DNA of 64,000 nt from Fratercula arctica (lineage: Eukaryota; Chordata; Aves; Charadriiformes; Alcidae), in assembly GCA_947846985.1 (NCBI GenBank), contig CANTUZ010000002.1, forward strand, positions 57,864,885 through 57,928,884, read 5' to 3'. Below are positions 1 through 13,255 of the stretch, one piece after another. Position 1 is the stretch's first letter. Each line of letters opens with the position of its first letter. A program made the translations under genes and the position numbers. The notes beneath the pieces are model-generated. The model saw only the letters and a list, made by a program, of their open reading frames with translations. It searched no databases and was not told where the DNA came from.

Positions 1-119
1 AGCCACTTGCAATTTAACTGCCTGCCAGCCTTGTGCCTGTGAGCTGCAACCGATCGTGCAGCTTCTCCTTGGTGGTTCTTCTAATCTAAAATAATTATCT
101 CTTTTTTTTTATTATTTAG

Positions 120-214
120 CTGAAACAAAGATCTGCTTCAAATACTACCATGGCGTGAGTGGGGCGCTACGAGCCACAACTCCAAGTGTCACGGTGAAAA
201 ACAACGCGGCTCCC
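120..214 (+). CDS. HECW1: HECW1 coding exon 1 of window: end of HECW_N domain
   Basis: The acceptor is a T-rich tract ending TTATTTAG at 119. The exon opens with CT, the last two bases of a split Pro codon, then codes [20 protein letters not shown] and ends with AAP at 214 (31 full codons, residues 1-31). The donor is GTAAGT at 215 and the exon ends in phase 0. This segment is the C-terminal strand region of the N-terminal HECW_N domain, which precedes C2 in HECW1 and HECW2, and the KICFKYYHG core is nearly invariant between paralogues. Reading on past the donor stays open to a stop near 557, so retention of this intron end would add about 114 mostly hydrophobic residues before stopping. No start codon belongs here; the real N-terminus is upstream of the window. 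Confidence 0.97.
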
Positions 215-1129
215 GTAAGTTATGCTGGCCTTTTATTTTTCACATGTTTCTTCCCTGCTGTCACTGTGCTACACCTTATTTTCCCTGCCGGCTTTATATA
301 CTTTTATATGAAAACTGAACATAATATTTGCTCTTCAATGCACTGTGGTACAGGGAAATGGGTAGTCTTTCAGTTCAGATGTGGGTTTGTACTGCAAGTG
401 ACTGTAGATTCAGCTTTCAATCTGTCACAAATAACTTCTCTGATCTCTGGCAAGTCCCATGTCCTAGCTGTATCCCAGTCTGTAAAGTTACCTTCTCTCT
501 GCTGGGTGTTGCAAGACTTGGGTGATACCTCTGGAGGATTTGGGATTCTTCAGCTGTAAATACAATAAATGTCCAGAAAAGGAATAAGATTTTCTTAATG
601 TAAGGTGCTTTTTTGAAAATCAAGGCATGAGAATTTTCATGGCAGTGCCTCGGAGTTCCAGAAAACAGCTACACCGTGACATGTTCCCATCAGTGGTAAG
701 AAGTAAGCATTCAGGTCCCAATCGATCAAAGTACTGAGGATGGTTTTTGACAGATTGAGGCTTCGTTGAGAGCAATTTTGATTTGGTATAGCTTATCAAG
801 CTCCGTGGCTCAAATGACTCTAAAATGCTATGTATCTTGCATAGTTCTAGAAAATTTGGTCACCCTGAGAGTCAAATATTTTTTTAGAAGCCTGTAGGGA
901 GACTTGCTGACCTCAGCTTGTCTGGCCTTGCTGACAGAGTTTTATTGCCTGCCAGGCTCGTCTTGGCAGAGGTCTGCATGAGCTGAGGAGTTTTAGTCCA
1001 ACCAGCATTAGAAAAAAGACTAGCTCAGGTGTTTTTTAATGTGGAAGATGGGTTCAGGAAAGACATGTCTTACCTGTGGGTGTATGTAGATTTCAGTGGA
1101 CATCACTGAAGCCTAAATTTTGAAAGTTT

Positions 1130-1199
1130 GGGGTTTGGGGTGGGGTGGGGGGTGGGGTTTGGTGGGTTTTTTTGTTGTTTTGTGGTGGTTTTTTTTTAA
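1130..1199 (+). repeat. G-run tract (quadruplex candidate) followed by G/T-rich low complexity
   Basis: At 1130-1157 there are five G-runs separated by 3, 1, 1 and 1 thymines (G4-T3-G4-T-G4-T-G6-T-G4). This fits the canonical G-quadruplex rule with short loops. It lies on the sense strand, so both the non-template DNA and the pre-mRNA could fold. It continues into a T/G mixture to 1199 of a kind common in bird introns. Part of this tail is nearly complementary to an A/C-rich run at 61984-62010. Confidence 0.85.
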
Positions 1200-4100
1200 C
1201 AGTCCCCACTGAAAAGTCTCACATGCTGTGTGCTGATTGTGTCTGGTTGCACCAGCACCAGGAAGGATTATTTTTATCCACTCTTAACACCCTCACTTTA
1301 ACTTTGGTAGTTTCTCTTTGCCTTGTTTTGATGCACACAATAGCTGCAAATTGGATGCTGGGTAGGTGTGTCTTTAAGGAATAAAAAGGATTCATGTCTC
1401 GATAGGCCTTTCTCACATGCTCACAGGGAAGCCATTCACCAATTTGGAAGCCTGGAGAGTTTCCTTCAGCTGTCTTCAGAGGCACATTATGATGTGGGCT
1501 TGGATATCTTCATTTGGTCAGATGCTGAAAAGTTCTTTTTAGCCTGTAGTGAGTGGTGTCTTGTTGCCTCAGGACTTGCTGCTCATATCCTGATTGTCAT
1601 CAATTTGGGAGGACAGTCTATGTCATTGATTTAGTTCCAGTCTTCTCTGAAAGGTAAGCCAGCCAACCAAGGCAATAAATACCAGTAGGCTGAGAGGTTA
1701 GAGTAATTTTTTTTTTTCACAATTCAGATCAATGTCTTAGACCTGAGTTTGAACCAATTAAGCAAATTTTGCAGGTCTAGTGTGGAAGGGTTACTCTGTC
1801 ATTATTAACTATCAGCAGTATGTTTTAAGTTAATAGAAGAATGAATGAGGACCTGTGCCTTTTTAATACACAAATATGTAATCTCTCCAAGTTCTTCAGT
1901 TGAGGCCTTTATGAGGAAATAAAGTGGCTTACGCAGCCGTTCACTTTCAGCTGAGCATGACTCATGTTTAAAAGAAAGTCCTCTTTGTGCAGTACTCATG
2001 GTCTTCGGAGAAATCAGATGAGAAAAAGAAACACCTGTTATGACCTTCAGCTGAGTACACTGTGCATGGCTGAAAAATAAAATATGATAAAAAGTGGTAT
2101 CAGATAACAGTTTTCAGTTTGACGGCCAAACCAGTGTCCTTGGAAATAGCATTCTCTTCACATCACAATTTTTCCTGCCTTTCTGGGTTATGGAATACTC
2201 TTGAGTGTTTTTGACAGTTTTTTGCAGACCAGAGAGGCCAGCAGTGTTGTAGGCGCAGCATTGATTTCTCTGTTGTCTTCTCTTTATTGTTTGCTGCATG
2301 ACATAAATATTTGGTGCATTGTAAGGCAAATATGGAACAGTGAAGACAACAAAAGCAAAGGAATAGCAACAAAGGTTATGCAATATGAACCTGCATGCCC
2401 CCCCCCATATGAGTGCAAGAAGAAAAAAATGGTGAATATTTGAAAACTCCTTTAGAGTTTAGACCAAAAAAAATGTCTGGTTCTGGCCTGAGTGAAGGCT
2501 TTCAGGTAAGTATAGTCCTCCAAACTCCATCCCCAGCTGAAACCATCAGATGACTTTCTCCATCTACCTCTCTGCACTACATGTCCAACCTTTATTACTA
2601 CAGTTGTTGAATTTTTCACAGCATCCTGTGCCATTGGAAAGTGGTGTTACCCTCACTGCGCAGATGGGAAGGAGATAAAAAGGGATTTTCACAGCCCTAG
2701 CCTTTTCCTGGGTTTTTGTGTGCCTCTGCACTAGCAGCTGCTGGGGCACGGGTTAACACCATGCAAAGTTGCAGACTTTATCCTTAGAACTGCAGACACA
2801 TACGGACACTTGCCTTTTCACTGTGATTTCACTAATTTCACTAATGATGAATTCCTGACTTGTGGGTTTTGGTTTGGGTTTTTTTTTTTAGTGGAAGGAA
2901 AGAGGGAGAAAGTGCTAAAGAAATCCCCCAAATAAACTGTTACATCTATTTTAAAACATTTGGGTTTTTTTTAAATAATGGCTTGGAACAATGATCAGAA
3001 AATTCCTGTCCAAAAGAAGCAGCAGATACTTTGTTTTGTACTTTGCAGTGCTCATCTGTCATTGGCCAGAGAATAAATGCACAGCTTTCCTTATCTGTGC
3101 TGCTGGGTCCCTCCCCATCCCTTTGCAGCGGCTCCATAGTGAAGTATACAGAGTGGGCAGCCCCTTCTTTTTTTCCTGTGTCTTGAATCATAATTTCAGC
3201 ATGGCTGAGCAGGGAAGCAATGGATTGTTTTATTTTCCCCTGTTCCTCTGTGTGATCAGTTAAGGGCCGTGACAGTCTAGCACCATGCCTATAGCTCCTC
3301 TGAGGTCCCTGAGACTTCTCACCCTAGGGAGATTTGACACACGTGGCCCTCTGTGATCGAATTGGATGCATCAAATTCCACAGTTGTTTTCGTTGCTCCA
3401 GTGATTCAGAGCACTGCCCCAGGGTCCCAGGCATGCCATTTCTCACAGTACTTGGGAAAGCCATGGTCCTCCGACAGGTGTGGCCATCATGCAGAAAGGG
3501 GCTCTGCTCAGAGGGAACCTTCTTCAGATCCTGGGGCAGGTTCTTGCACATCATTTCTGCTGGAGGACAGAATCCTGTGGCCTTTTTGGAAATTTGGCCT
3601 CTTTGCAGTCAGAAGGGGTTTTAGCAGTGGCCGTGGGACCTTAGCGTGTTAGAAATAATAGCTTTGCAAGGAGAAAATCTCAATAGGGACCCTGCTGTGG
3701 GTACAAGGGCTGAATTTTTCGAAAAGTTGGTTGCCTTGAACCAAAGGGAGTTTTGCCTTTGTAGTGACAGCGTCACAAATTCACCCTGAGGCTTAGCCTG
3801 TCAGCAGGGGGACAGAGGGAATGAGGCTTTGTGTATTTGACACAAGCAGACCTTTTCGTTTGGCACAGCTTGGGAAAAAGATCCAGAGCAGGTGTCCTTT
3901 GAGACGCAGCATTTGGGTACAGGGGACCTTCTGGGGACAGTGTTTTCACTGCTAGCACAGGCTTATCTGCAGCTGATGCCAGAGCCACCCAAGCGGGTTC
4001 TATCCGAGCCTCCGGCTGGGTGGCACCTCCTGCGGCAGGGGCAGCAGCTGGTATATTGGCTGCTCGGTGCACATCTCGTCCTGCCTGTCAACGAGACCTG

Positions 4101-5700
4101 CAAACACCGATAACCAGCAATATCCTAACACCACAATTTAAAAAAAAAAACCAACATCAAAAAAACCCCCTTCATTGTCTGTCTGACTGTGGTTCACTGC
4201 AATTGAAAAGGGAAAAGAAGCTGGAAGGAGCCGTGCTGGGGCTATAAGCGGTTGCCATTCTTGTTCATGCGCTGTTGAGACCGTCTTTAACTGGCAGTTA
4301 AAAGGAATCTTGCTTCCAAAGGAGAAAAAAAAGTTGCTGTTAGTTGTATGTCTTTGTATAGCACCGATGGTGCTTTAGGCTGAGTAACATCTCGCGTTTC
4401 TTGTATTATGAATGTTCTGCTCCATTTGAGTTTTATCTCCTTACACTGTAACCCAGTTATTAGAGCTGCCTCGCCTGCTGATTAGGATGCCCTGCAGTTC
4501 GTTTGTCGGTGAAAAGTCCTGTCACATTTTATCACCTCTGAATCGTCAAGCTTGAATATCTGGGAACGAAGGGCTGGGCACTTTGGCCAATTCATACATG
4601 GCAGGAGCATAAATGTGAATTTGGGGCAACGGATAGGCCTGGGGCTGATGATAGCAGTAAAACGGAGTACCTGCAATTCTGGAAAAAAGGAACATCCTGG
4701 CTGGCTTCTTTTTGTCTGGACTGGTGATACCCTGAAAGCAGTGTTGCTTGTGTGCAGTAGTTTATACTACTAAAGCATAAGCATTACCATGGTATGGATG
4801 AGCAAACAGTTTTCTTGGTAGGAAAGAACAGTTTTACAACATCTGGAATATTCCTCTATTTGTTACTCTTCATTTATTCATAACATTGTCACCACTAATT
4901 CATCTTTACATCAGACATTGCTGTATAAAAACATTACAAGTTATAACGATTAATTCTAGCAATAGGAAAGTGGTGTCTTACTAGCGTGAAAATTATTTAA
5001 CCTGAACTCTTTGGCAGTAAAATGAAAGAGGCATGAGAACAGTATACGGAATGAAGAAGAAAAACCTTTTCCCCTAAGACTTTATAGCCTAAAAAGATAA
5101 ATTGGATACATCACAATTAAAAGACAGTAAGTGGAGAATCAATGTTTTAGCCTCAGGACAAATGTCTTCACTAAATTGGGAGCATTCACTCACTGTGTAT
5201 TAGATGCAAAGACCCATGGCTGATCGAACCTCTGGAGCTTTCGTGCCACAGTTCCTGTCTCATAGATCATGATGGCACTTGTCACATACACTTAGCATCG
5301 TGGGGAAAGCTATGTAAATTGGAGCTAATTATTGAAAGCAACCTTCTCTGTGTTGTGTTTGTGTGGAAATGCTGCCTCAGCTGGGTTTCCCACAGCAGGA
5401 ATTACCGCCTGATAAGCTGCTGCCGTTGGTGGTGACTGATCATTCCTGAGGACTTCCTGCTCTAAATATTTGCATTACGTACTGTCACGTCAGAGCGTGG
5501 GCTGCCCAGCAGTGTTTGATAATGAAGCATTCTGCCTCATTTCCATGTTATGTCCTGCAAGCCGGGATTTTATGAGAGTGCATACGCAGCTATAGCTCTC
5601 ATTTTTTCCAAAGGCTGGATTTAAAAATCTCAGCTGTGTTCTTTACTTCATTTCTTATTCTGTGATAGGTGAGTTTTAAAACTGCCTGTGTTTCTGGGAC

Positions 5701-5740
5701 ATCATAGAATCATAGAATGTGTTGGGTTGGAAGGGACATT
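5701..5740 (-). mobile_element. CR1 LINE 3' tip
   Basis: The first bases carry two copies of the reversed CR1 terminal octamer (CATAGAAT) followed by the GTTGGGTTGGAAGGGACAT motif that ends avian CR1 elements. The orientation places the CR1 3' end on the left, so the copy is antisense to HECW1. Only about 40 bases are recognisable, the usual result of 5' truncation and decay. Confidence 0.85.
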
Positions 5741-8700
5741 GTTATGCAATGAATCTAAACAGTCTGATTTTGAGAGTGTGAAAATAATTACGCTTGAAGA
5801 AACAGGATAAAGAGGGAGCAGAAACTTCTAGCGGCTTCTGCACTGTTCAGCAGTTGAGGTTAAAAAAAAAGTTTATGGAAAACACGACATCAGGCTGCTG
5901 CAATTAATCATGGCAAAGAATGCAAGCCAGGTACATCTTTAACAAGTGTAAGTGGTGTACCTTGAAAGGCTCAGCATTTCCTGTGAGGGAAGCAGCGCTT
6001 CTCTGGAAGCTATGGGTGCGCTTAAGTGACTGGGTATTTGTCAGGACTGAGCAAGAGAATCCCCTTTCCTTATCTTGAGATGAGAAGTAACCAGAGCTCC
6101 CCCAACTAGCAGCTGCCTTCAAATGCAAGGTACGGAGTAGCATTGTTAGTACCATCTATATTCCACCCATCCCTATATGTCTCCTCCTGTTTTGATTACC
6201 TGCAAAGGAGATGGAGTCATTCAGGAATGAAAAAGTGGAGGCAAAATGAGCAGGGAAAATGACTGGAAAGACTCACTCAGCTGGAAGGAAGCGTAGACTC
6301 CAGCAGTCAAATACAAAGTACTCTCTGCCAGGGTACAGTCTCTTTCAATCTAAAAGGGCATCTAACAGAAAATATATATGCTAAGAAACAATTGCTGAAA
6401 GAGAGTGGATTCCACTGATTAACCACTCAAGATGAATAATTCTGAAAAAAGTAGCTGATCCATAAACTGTGGGAGGAAGGTGATCTATACAGGCTTCTGT
6501 TCTATCGGAAATACCTGCCCGTTTTTGGTTTTCTCCTGATGTGGTATTTCTTTCACCACAGCAGCAATGTTGTCCACATCCTGCCTGCCTCATGTGCTCA
6601 TACTTTGCCACCAGTGTAGGGTAACATCATGAAGTGGTATAACACGAGAATATAAGTCTTTGAACTTAAAGAAACTTTTACATTGACGGGGGAGTTGCTG
6701 CATTTTAACAGAAAGTTCTGTATGTCGTTGGTATTCTGTAAGTATACAAGGAGCAATTCGGTCACTTGTATACAGAAGACTTTTATAGTGCTTGGAGTTA
6801 CAAAGGTATAACAGTTCACAGTAAGCTCATCATAGGTAGAAGAGGTGTAGTAGTACCTCTTAGTAGGGAATTGGCAAAGATTTTGTGTGCATAGGAAACA
6901 TTAGCACTTCTGTTACCGAGTCCTGTGTGCGCTCATTGTATGCTTGTCTTGAAATGTTCTAGAGAAATGAAGTTAAAAAAGAGAGCAAGGAAAGGAGAAG
7001 GAGCAATATAGAAAGCTTTTCAATAATACTCTGTAGTTTTCAACTCTTAATATTGTAGTAACATCTAAAGCCCTAATCTAGGATTGGGCTCCAGAGCACT
7101 ATGCACTGAATGGGTACGCTAGCCATTACACAAGCTACAGCTAACGCTCATTTGAAGGGAAGGGTTTCCTGGCAGAATTTGACCCTCCCCAGCTACAAAA
7201 TACATGGGAATGATTTTTGGTGTGAGAACAACCCTCAGCACATTTGTAAAAGCTGAAAAATGTCATTAATTAATTTTTTCAATTCCATTTTGCTTCATTA
7301 TAAAACTATTGTAGAGTTTTACAGCCTGATTTGGTGATACTCAGTTATGTTTGAGCATATTTACTCACATGTTGCACAGTTGAGCCCTTAGTTCAGTGTA
7401 ATTACGTTTTTGGTTATGCTTTTCTATATCCTAATTAGCACTGATTCAAAGAATTTGGAGGTTAATGACATGTCCAAATTATTTCTTATTGCCACCTCAG
7501 TAACACTGGCGCTTTTTCAGATTCCAGATACATAAAGACTATCGTATTTACACTGCAATTACTCTGTCATGTAGCAAGCGCTCCATTTATATGAATTAGT
7601 GGAGTCGGAAAGCGTAACCGGGGTGTAATTGGTCTCTGACTGCAGCGTAACTATAGTCACTGTGTTATAAATAATAACCTTTTCCTTCCTTTTATTTCTT
7701 CTACTTGCATTTTAAATCAGGATGGTTGGCAAGAGGTTTTCTTTTGATATTAAGAAAACTTATTTACACTGGACACCTCTTGAGTGCAGTTCGATAGTAC
7801 TGGCTCTTACAGTCCTGATTCAGTAAAGGTGTGGAGTGTGTGCTGAAACCCCACTGCCTTTACTGGAGTTGTGTGAAGATTTTCTTCCAAATTGGCTGAA
7901 TCTTTCAAAACATAATAGAATTAGCAAGTAGAATCACTTCAAGCAGCATTTTCATTATGACAGATTTCAGATATGTCAATGGTTAAAGTGACAAATGATC
8001 CCGTTCTGTGCCTGGTGCCTTTTTTCCCTTTCTTGATATCGACTTTTCCATCTCATTGTGGTTCAAACTCCTGTCACCCCCCATTCATAGACTTACACCA
8101 CTTACAAGAGGTAAGTGCTCAGAATTTAGTATCTAACAAGCACAAACTGAGCAGGGGAGGTACAAACAATTTTCTTTGTGAACATCAGCATTGATTTCCT
8201 GAGCAGCAGCCCATAACTCTCAACATACAGGTATGCTCTTTTTTTAATGTTCCAAGCCAGAAGGAATGTCTCTGCTTTCCAGCACACAGCTGTTTGCATA
8301 TTTAAATGTTACTTAATTTTGCAGCCTTCATAATTTCCTGATCTGTCTCTAGGAAAGGTGGAGATGTAGTGTATTTGATCATCATAATGGAATTTCAAAT
8401 ACAAGCACCTAAAATTCGGCTTGCTGCCAAAAATCAGAACAGATTGGAAAAGATGTGCCCAAAATACTCTTCCATGCTTTTTCTGCACTAAATCACCTGC
8501 ATATTTCACATGCATCTTCAGGGACTGTACATCCAGGAGAGAAGGGAGGAGAGCCACCTGTGTGGTGTGAGTGTGATGCAGGGCAGCAGGTCAGCAGGGC
8601 TCAGCACAGCACTTCTCTCAAATGTGGTACTTGTCGCCGAGGAGGACGTTCAGCGCGCTGGCTGTGCCGCTTTGAAACAATTGACGCAGAGTCCTGTGTC

Positions 8701-11700
8701 AAGCAGCGACTCTGCACATATTGCTGATGCATTGAAAGCCAGTGCCCTTTTGCATCCTGTGGTGAATCCAGGTAATATACTACAGCATGAAAGAACTAGC
8801 CTTACGTATCAAATTTATCCCTGGCATAGTACCAGCCGCTTGAAGCACAGAAAGGCTGTAGCCGATATAGGCAGGGTGGCTGGTGAGCACGTCCTGTTCA
8901 GTGCGCTGGAAGAGTGGAACATGAGCGATCTGAAGTGGAAGTTGCAGAGGTCCTGACATTGTCTTTTTCAGTCCTCTTTTAGCAGTGCAGGCATGCTTAA
9001 GTGCCTGGTAGCTTCAAAACGTATTTTATTTTACACATCATACACTGCTGTAGGCATATCTGCGATGGATTTAAACAGGGAAGAGATCACATAAGAAAAA
9101 GCTGGCATCTGTTAAATTATTAAGCAAAATAATTCTTTAAATGTTCATCCATCAGACTTTTTCCTACTGCGTTAGCCTGGACGTGCAGTTATGCAGTCAG
9201 AAAAGCTGAGTAGGGACAGAACAAAAAGCAGGGTTAAGGCCACCATTTGCACATCGCATTAAAATGTTGTCAACTTTTTGCCCTCTTATGGACTCTAATT
9301 AAGCAGTGCTAATTGTGGAGCTGCTGAGCCATCCCTAGGTATCACTGGCCACAGCCTACTCTTCACTTTGCAGATCAGTTGCACCAATTTTGGGCTTCTC
9401 CCTGTTGCCCTCGTTTCTCTGCACACGTTGTTCGAAAGAAAACACTTGGGTCAAATTTAGCCTTACTGGGCATCTGATGTTGTATGAACTTCTAAATGTA
9501 GATTTAGAGCGGTTTAATTAGCAGACTTGTAGTGCAGCACAGAGTTGAAGTGAAGAAATAAAAAGCTTGATAGACGGGAACTGGAGTGATTTTATTTCAG
9601 CAGCACCAAGAAGATCATTACACAAGCCATTTATTTGTTAATAGGTTCAATACGTGTCTGGTATTTCCCAGCCACTTGCTTTCTGAATGTCTCTTGTTAT
9701 GGTCACGTAATAGCTATACTAATAGCCTGCACTTCATATTACTCCCTTCTGTAGTTTAGTAAATTACAGAAAGATCAGCGACTGTTCAGCACACTGCGCT
9801 AGTATAATCATCTATGCTTTGGCCTTTTACATTCTTACATACTCCCTCCCGCATCTGGTCAGATCCATGAAAAACAGTGCAGTTCCTCCAATTATACAGT
9901 GGGAATGAGGGCAGATATTTCAAGTTTTGTTGAAGGAGAAAGGAAGGATTTAGACTTGTGGAGTGCGCTTCAGAGGTGAAGCTGATGATAGACTTCTGAA
10001 TGAAGCACCTCTTCCTTCCTCCCTTCTGGAAGTTACCTGCTGCGATAGGGCATGAATCTGATTGTGGGCAAACCCCAGCTAATTTACTAGAGGTACTTTA
10101 GGCTACATGATGCACCTTCCCAGTATGCATCAGTTCAGAAATTGCAAAAAGAATTGGTTTGATGTTGCTTTAGAGAACAGATTATTTCTGCCCTTTCCCC
10201 CTGCATTTATCAGTTTGATTTGTTATTGCTGATTTTGTACACATTGACCTAGGTCTCACTGAATGGTCTGGAGGTCTGCTATAATGGATTAAAAAAAGAG
10301 CATGTTGTGTTCTAGCCGGTTTTTTGTGCGTGTTAGACTGTCGTTTAGTTGAGAGCACCATTTATACTTGGCACAATCTTGATATAAAAAATACAGTTTT
10401 CACTTGGGGGGAAAAAAAGGAACAGGAATGCTGCCAAGCTGAATCCTCTCCAGTATCCAGCTAGTCCAACACCCAGGACTGTGTAAGCTACAAGAATCCT
10501 TCAGTGCATGGGCATGAAATCCTCTAGGTCAAGTTGGGTACGTCCGCAATACTGCCTGATGAGGCATAAAGAGGAAAGGACCAGGGTTTGGTTTTCTGTG
10601 CTCTGTTACGCTTCCAGGACTGCTTGCCCACATCATGACTTTACTGGGCATAACACGTTCACCAGTTGCCCTTTCTCAGTGTGCGCTGGGTAAGCAAGAA
10701 GGGGTCAGCTGGTGGAAAAACTTGTGTTCACGTTGCAAGTAGCGTGCTTGATGACTGGAAGTCATTGCAACAGGGAAGCAATTTTGGGCTAATCAATTAT
10801 ACGCTTGGATGGGTACCACAAGCTACGACATAAAGATGCAAGTCAAATCTGCACCAAAAAAAAGAAGTCCTGTGCAATGAATTGGTAAGTTAGGCACACC
10901 TAGTAAGCAGTTGCTTAGATCATTGATTTTTTTATTACCGTATGTTATAGAAATTCCGGATATTCCTAATTGCCATCCATCACCTTTTTTTAGTCTTGTT
11001 AAATTCTTGGCCTTTCTGTATCCTTGCAGTAACAAATTTTGCCCTTTAATTAGGTCTTGCAAGGAAAAAATCATTGCGTTCCTCAATTTTGAATTTACTG
11101 TTGTTCATTTTCATTGTCTTCTCCCAGGATTAATGGAGACAGAGATTAGAAGCTCTTGATCTTCTATCCCTGTACCAGTTAGCATTGCTTATAGTTTTAC
11201 CATGTCTCCTTTTACTCATGTTCTTCTAAGGTGCTTTAGAAGCATCTACGAGCATCAGGTGATTCTGACCTGGATCTCCTCTCACACAATTTTTAATACA
11301 AAATGAGATTCTTCTTGAAGGCATAAGCCAGCTTTTTCAGAACCTCTGACATCCTCCAGTACTCATGAGTTGAGGAAGTGCTTTGTGTGTTTATATAACA
11401 ATACAGGAAGAGAGAGGAAATTTTAAGTCTGGATGATAACCACGTGGTTTTGTGTAGAATTGCAACTGAGCTAGAAGACTTTTGAAGCAGGAATCGTGTT
11501 GGTTGGCTAAGAAATCTGCATCGGTTGGGATGAGATGTACTAGTTGCTGTATGTGTTAGATTCTGTGACCCAGGAAGTAAGTTCCAGTCCTGTGTTTCTG
11601 GGAGGTCATTGCGTTTTCATCAAGATAAGAAGCCTGTGGTCTGGTGGTTGTTAAGATAATACTGACACTTTTTCAAGAATAGCTGAGTTAATGCATGAAT

Positions 11701-12964
11701 TCTAATTGTTCAGATTCTAATTTGGGCAATTATGATCCATCTTTAGTACCTTTCAAATCAGGTTTTTTTCATGTCTTGTCTGGCTTTGCTTATATAACAA
11801 AGCTGCTGCACTGCTGTTGGACATCTTTATATTTCATCTCAGGTGCGGGTGGCAATGTGTTACCTCTCAGATGTATGCTAAGAATTAATGTTTTCTGAAA
11901 GTGTTAGAAAGTTTTGGACGCTGACCAAGAAAGTTTTGTTCCTGCTACTGCAGGAAAGAGAAGAGCAGAGTGAGAGTTGCTGCTGGAAGGGCAGCCTCAT
12001 TGCAGAGCACCAGCCTCTGCTCACCATGGCTTCCAGCTCCAGCAATGGCAGCAGCAACAGCTCAGGTCCGCTCTCCTATCCTTGCCCATCACCGCTCATA
12101 CAGCTGCCGATGAGTGAGCGTCCGGGCTGCCGGCGCAGGGAAGGAAGGGATGGATGTGCTGTTTGCTTGGCAGAGGGCAGAAATGTTGCTGGTGGGGATG
12201 AGGGGGAGATGTTTTGTGCAGAACACACCTCCTTTCACATGAGTGTGTTTGTCAAGGGGAAGGGTCTGGGGAGCAGGGGACATGGAGTTTATGTGGGGAT
12301 AGGAGCCACTTTTCTTCCATATGAGTACTGGATGAGGAGGATGTGGGTGGTGCATGTAGCGTGGGATATGAACCTCTGCCTTGCCTTGCTCTGCTACAGA
12401 ATGGTTTCCCAGGGTCGACTGAAGTGTTTGAGATGAATTCTGCACTGATTTCCATCAAAACTGACAGATGCAACAGAACACACCTCTCTTGTCTATAAGA
12501 TGTGATTTATTTATTAAGGTTTACAAGAATTATGTCATTATACACATTGTAGTTAATGATTTCTTTGCAATGACAGTGCTCCTGCATTTAGTTGACATCC
12601 CTTTCCCCTCCTGTCATATTTAATGACTTTATGTTCAGAAGTCTTTTGCATCCAATATGCAGCAGGCCAGATCCTTCAGGAGGCTTTCTGTGATGACTAA
12701 ACTGCTGTAGTGAATTCAACTGTTATTGGAGGTTGGATTTTGTAAATGCTGCTTCCCCCCAGGAGTCTTTGCCACATCTCAAGTTTGCTGTAACACCCCA
12801 CCACAGTCATTTTCAGGATGAGTCTGGTCCCTTTTTTCTTCATCCTTCAGATTGGTCATTGACATTGCATATGAGCAGTAGCAGAGGTAGAGCTGGATTT
12901 GTTCAGTGTTAAGAGAAGTCTTAGGTGGGATGTTGCTGATGCCTTTACCTAACGGGAGGTTGTA

Positions 12965-13255
12965 GGGAAGGAGGCAGACTCTTGCCACAGTACGTGATGA
13001 AGTGACAGCAGGCCGTAGACACAAGTTGCAACAAGGGATGTTCTGATTAGACCTCAGGATTTCACTATTTTTTTTCTCAAGATAGTAGTCAAATATTAGA
13101 ATAGGTTGCCCAGAGAGCTTGTGGGATCTTCATCCCTGGATATACTCAAAGCTCAACTGGACAGGGCCCTGAGTGGCCTGCTCTATGTTGGTCCTGCTTT
13201 GGCTGAAGGGCCAGACTTCAGGAGATTTCTTCCAACATTGGTTATTCTATGGCAG
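12965..13255 (+). mobile_element. Old 5'-truncated CR1 LINE fragment, sense to HECW1
   Basis: Successive blocks match the CR1 3' region as I know it from birds: a GGCAGACTCTT block near 12973, AAGTTGCAACAAGGGA near 13022, a GATTAGACCTCAGGA block, AATAGGTTGCCCAGAGAG near 13100, CATCCCTGGATAT near 13130, AACTGGACAGGGCCCTG, and a closing TATTCTATGG at 13255. There are many substitutions, so the insertion is old. It contains no intact reverse transcriptase. An 85-codon open frame crossing its right end is not a gene. The left boundary is approximate. Confidence 0.85.

Noticed and set aside
8510..8956. 148-codon + strand open frame in a GC-richer patch
   Set aside because: No homology recognised, no promoter or polyadenylation context; left as intron.
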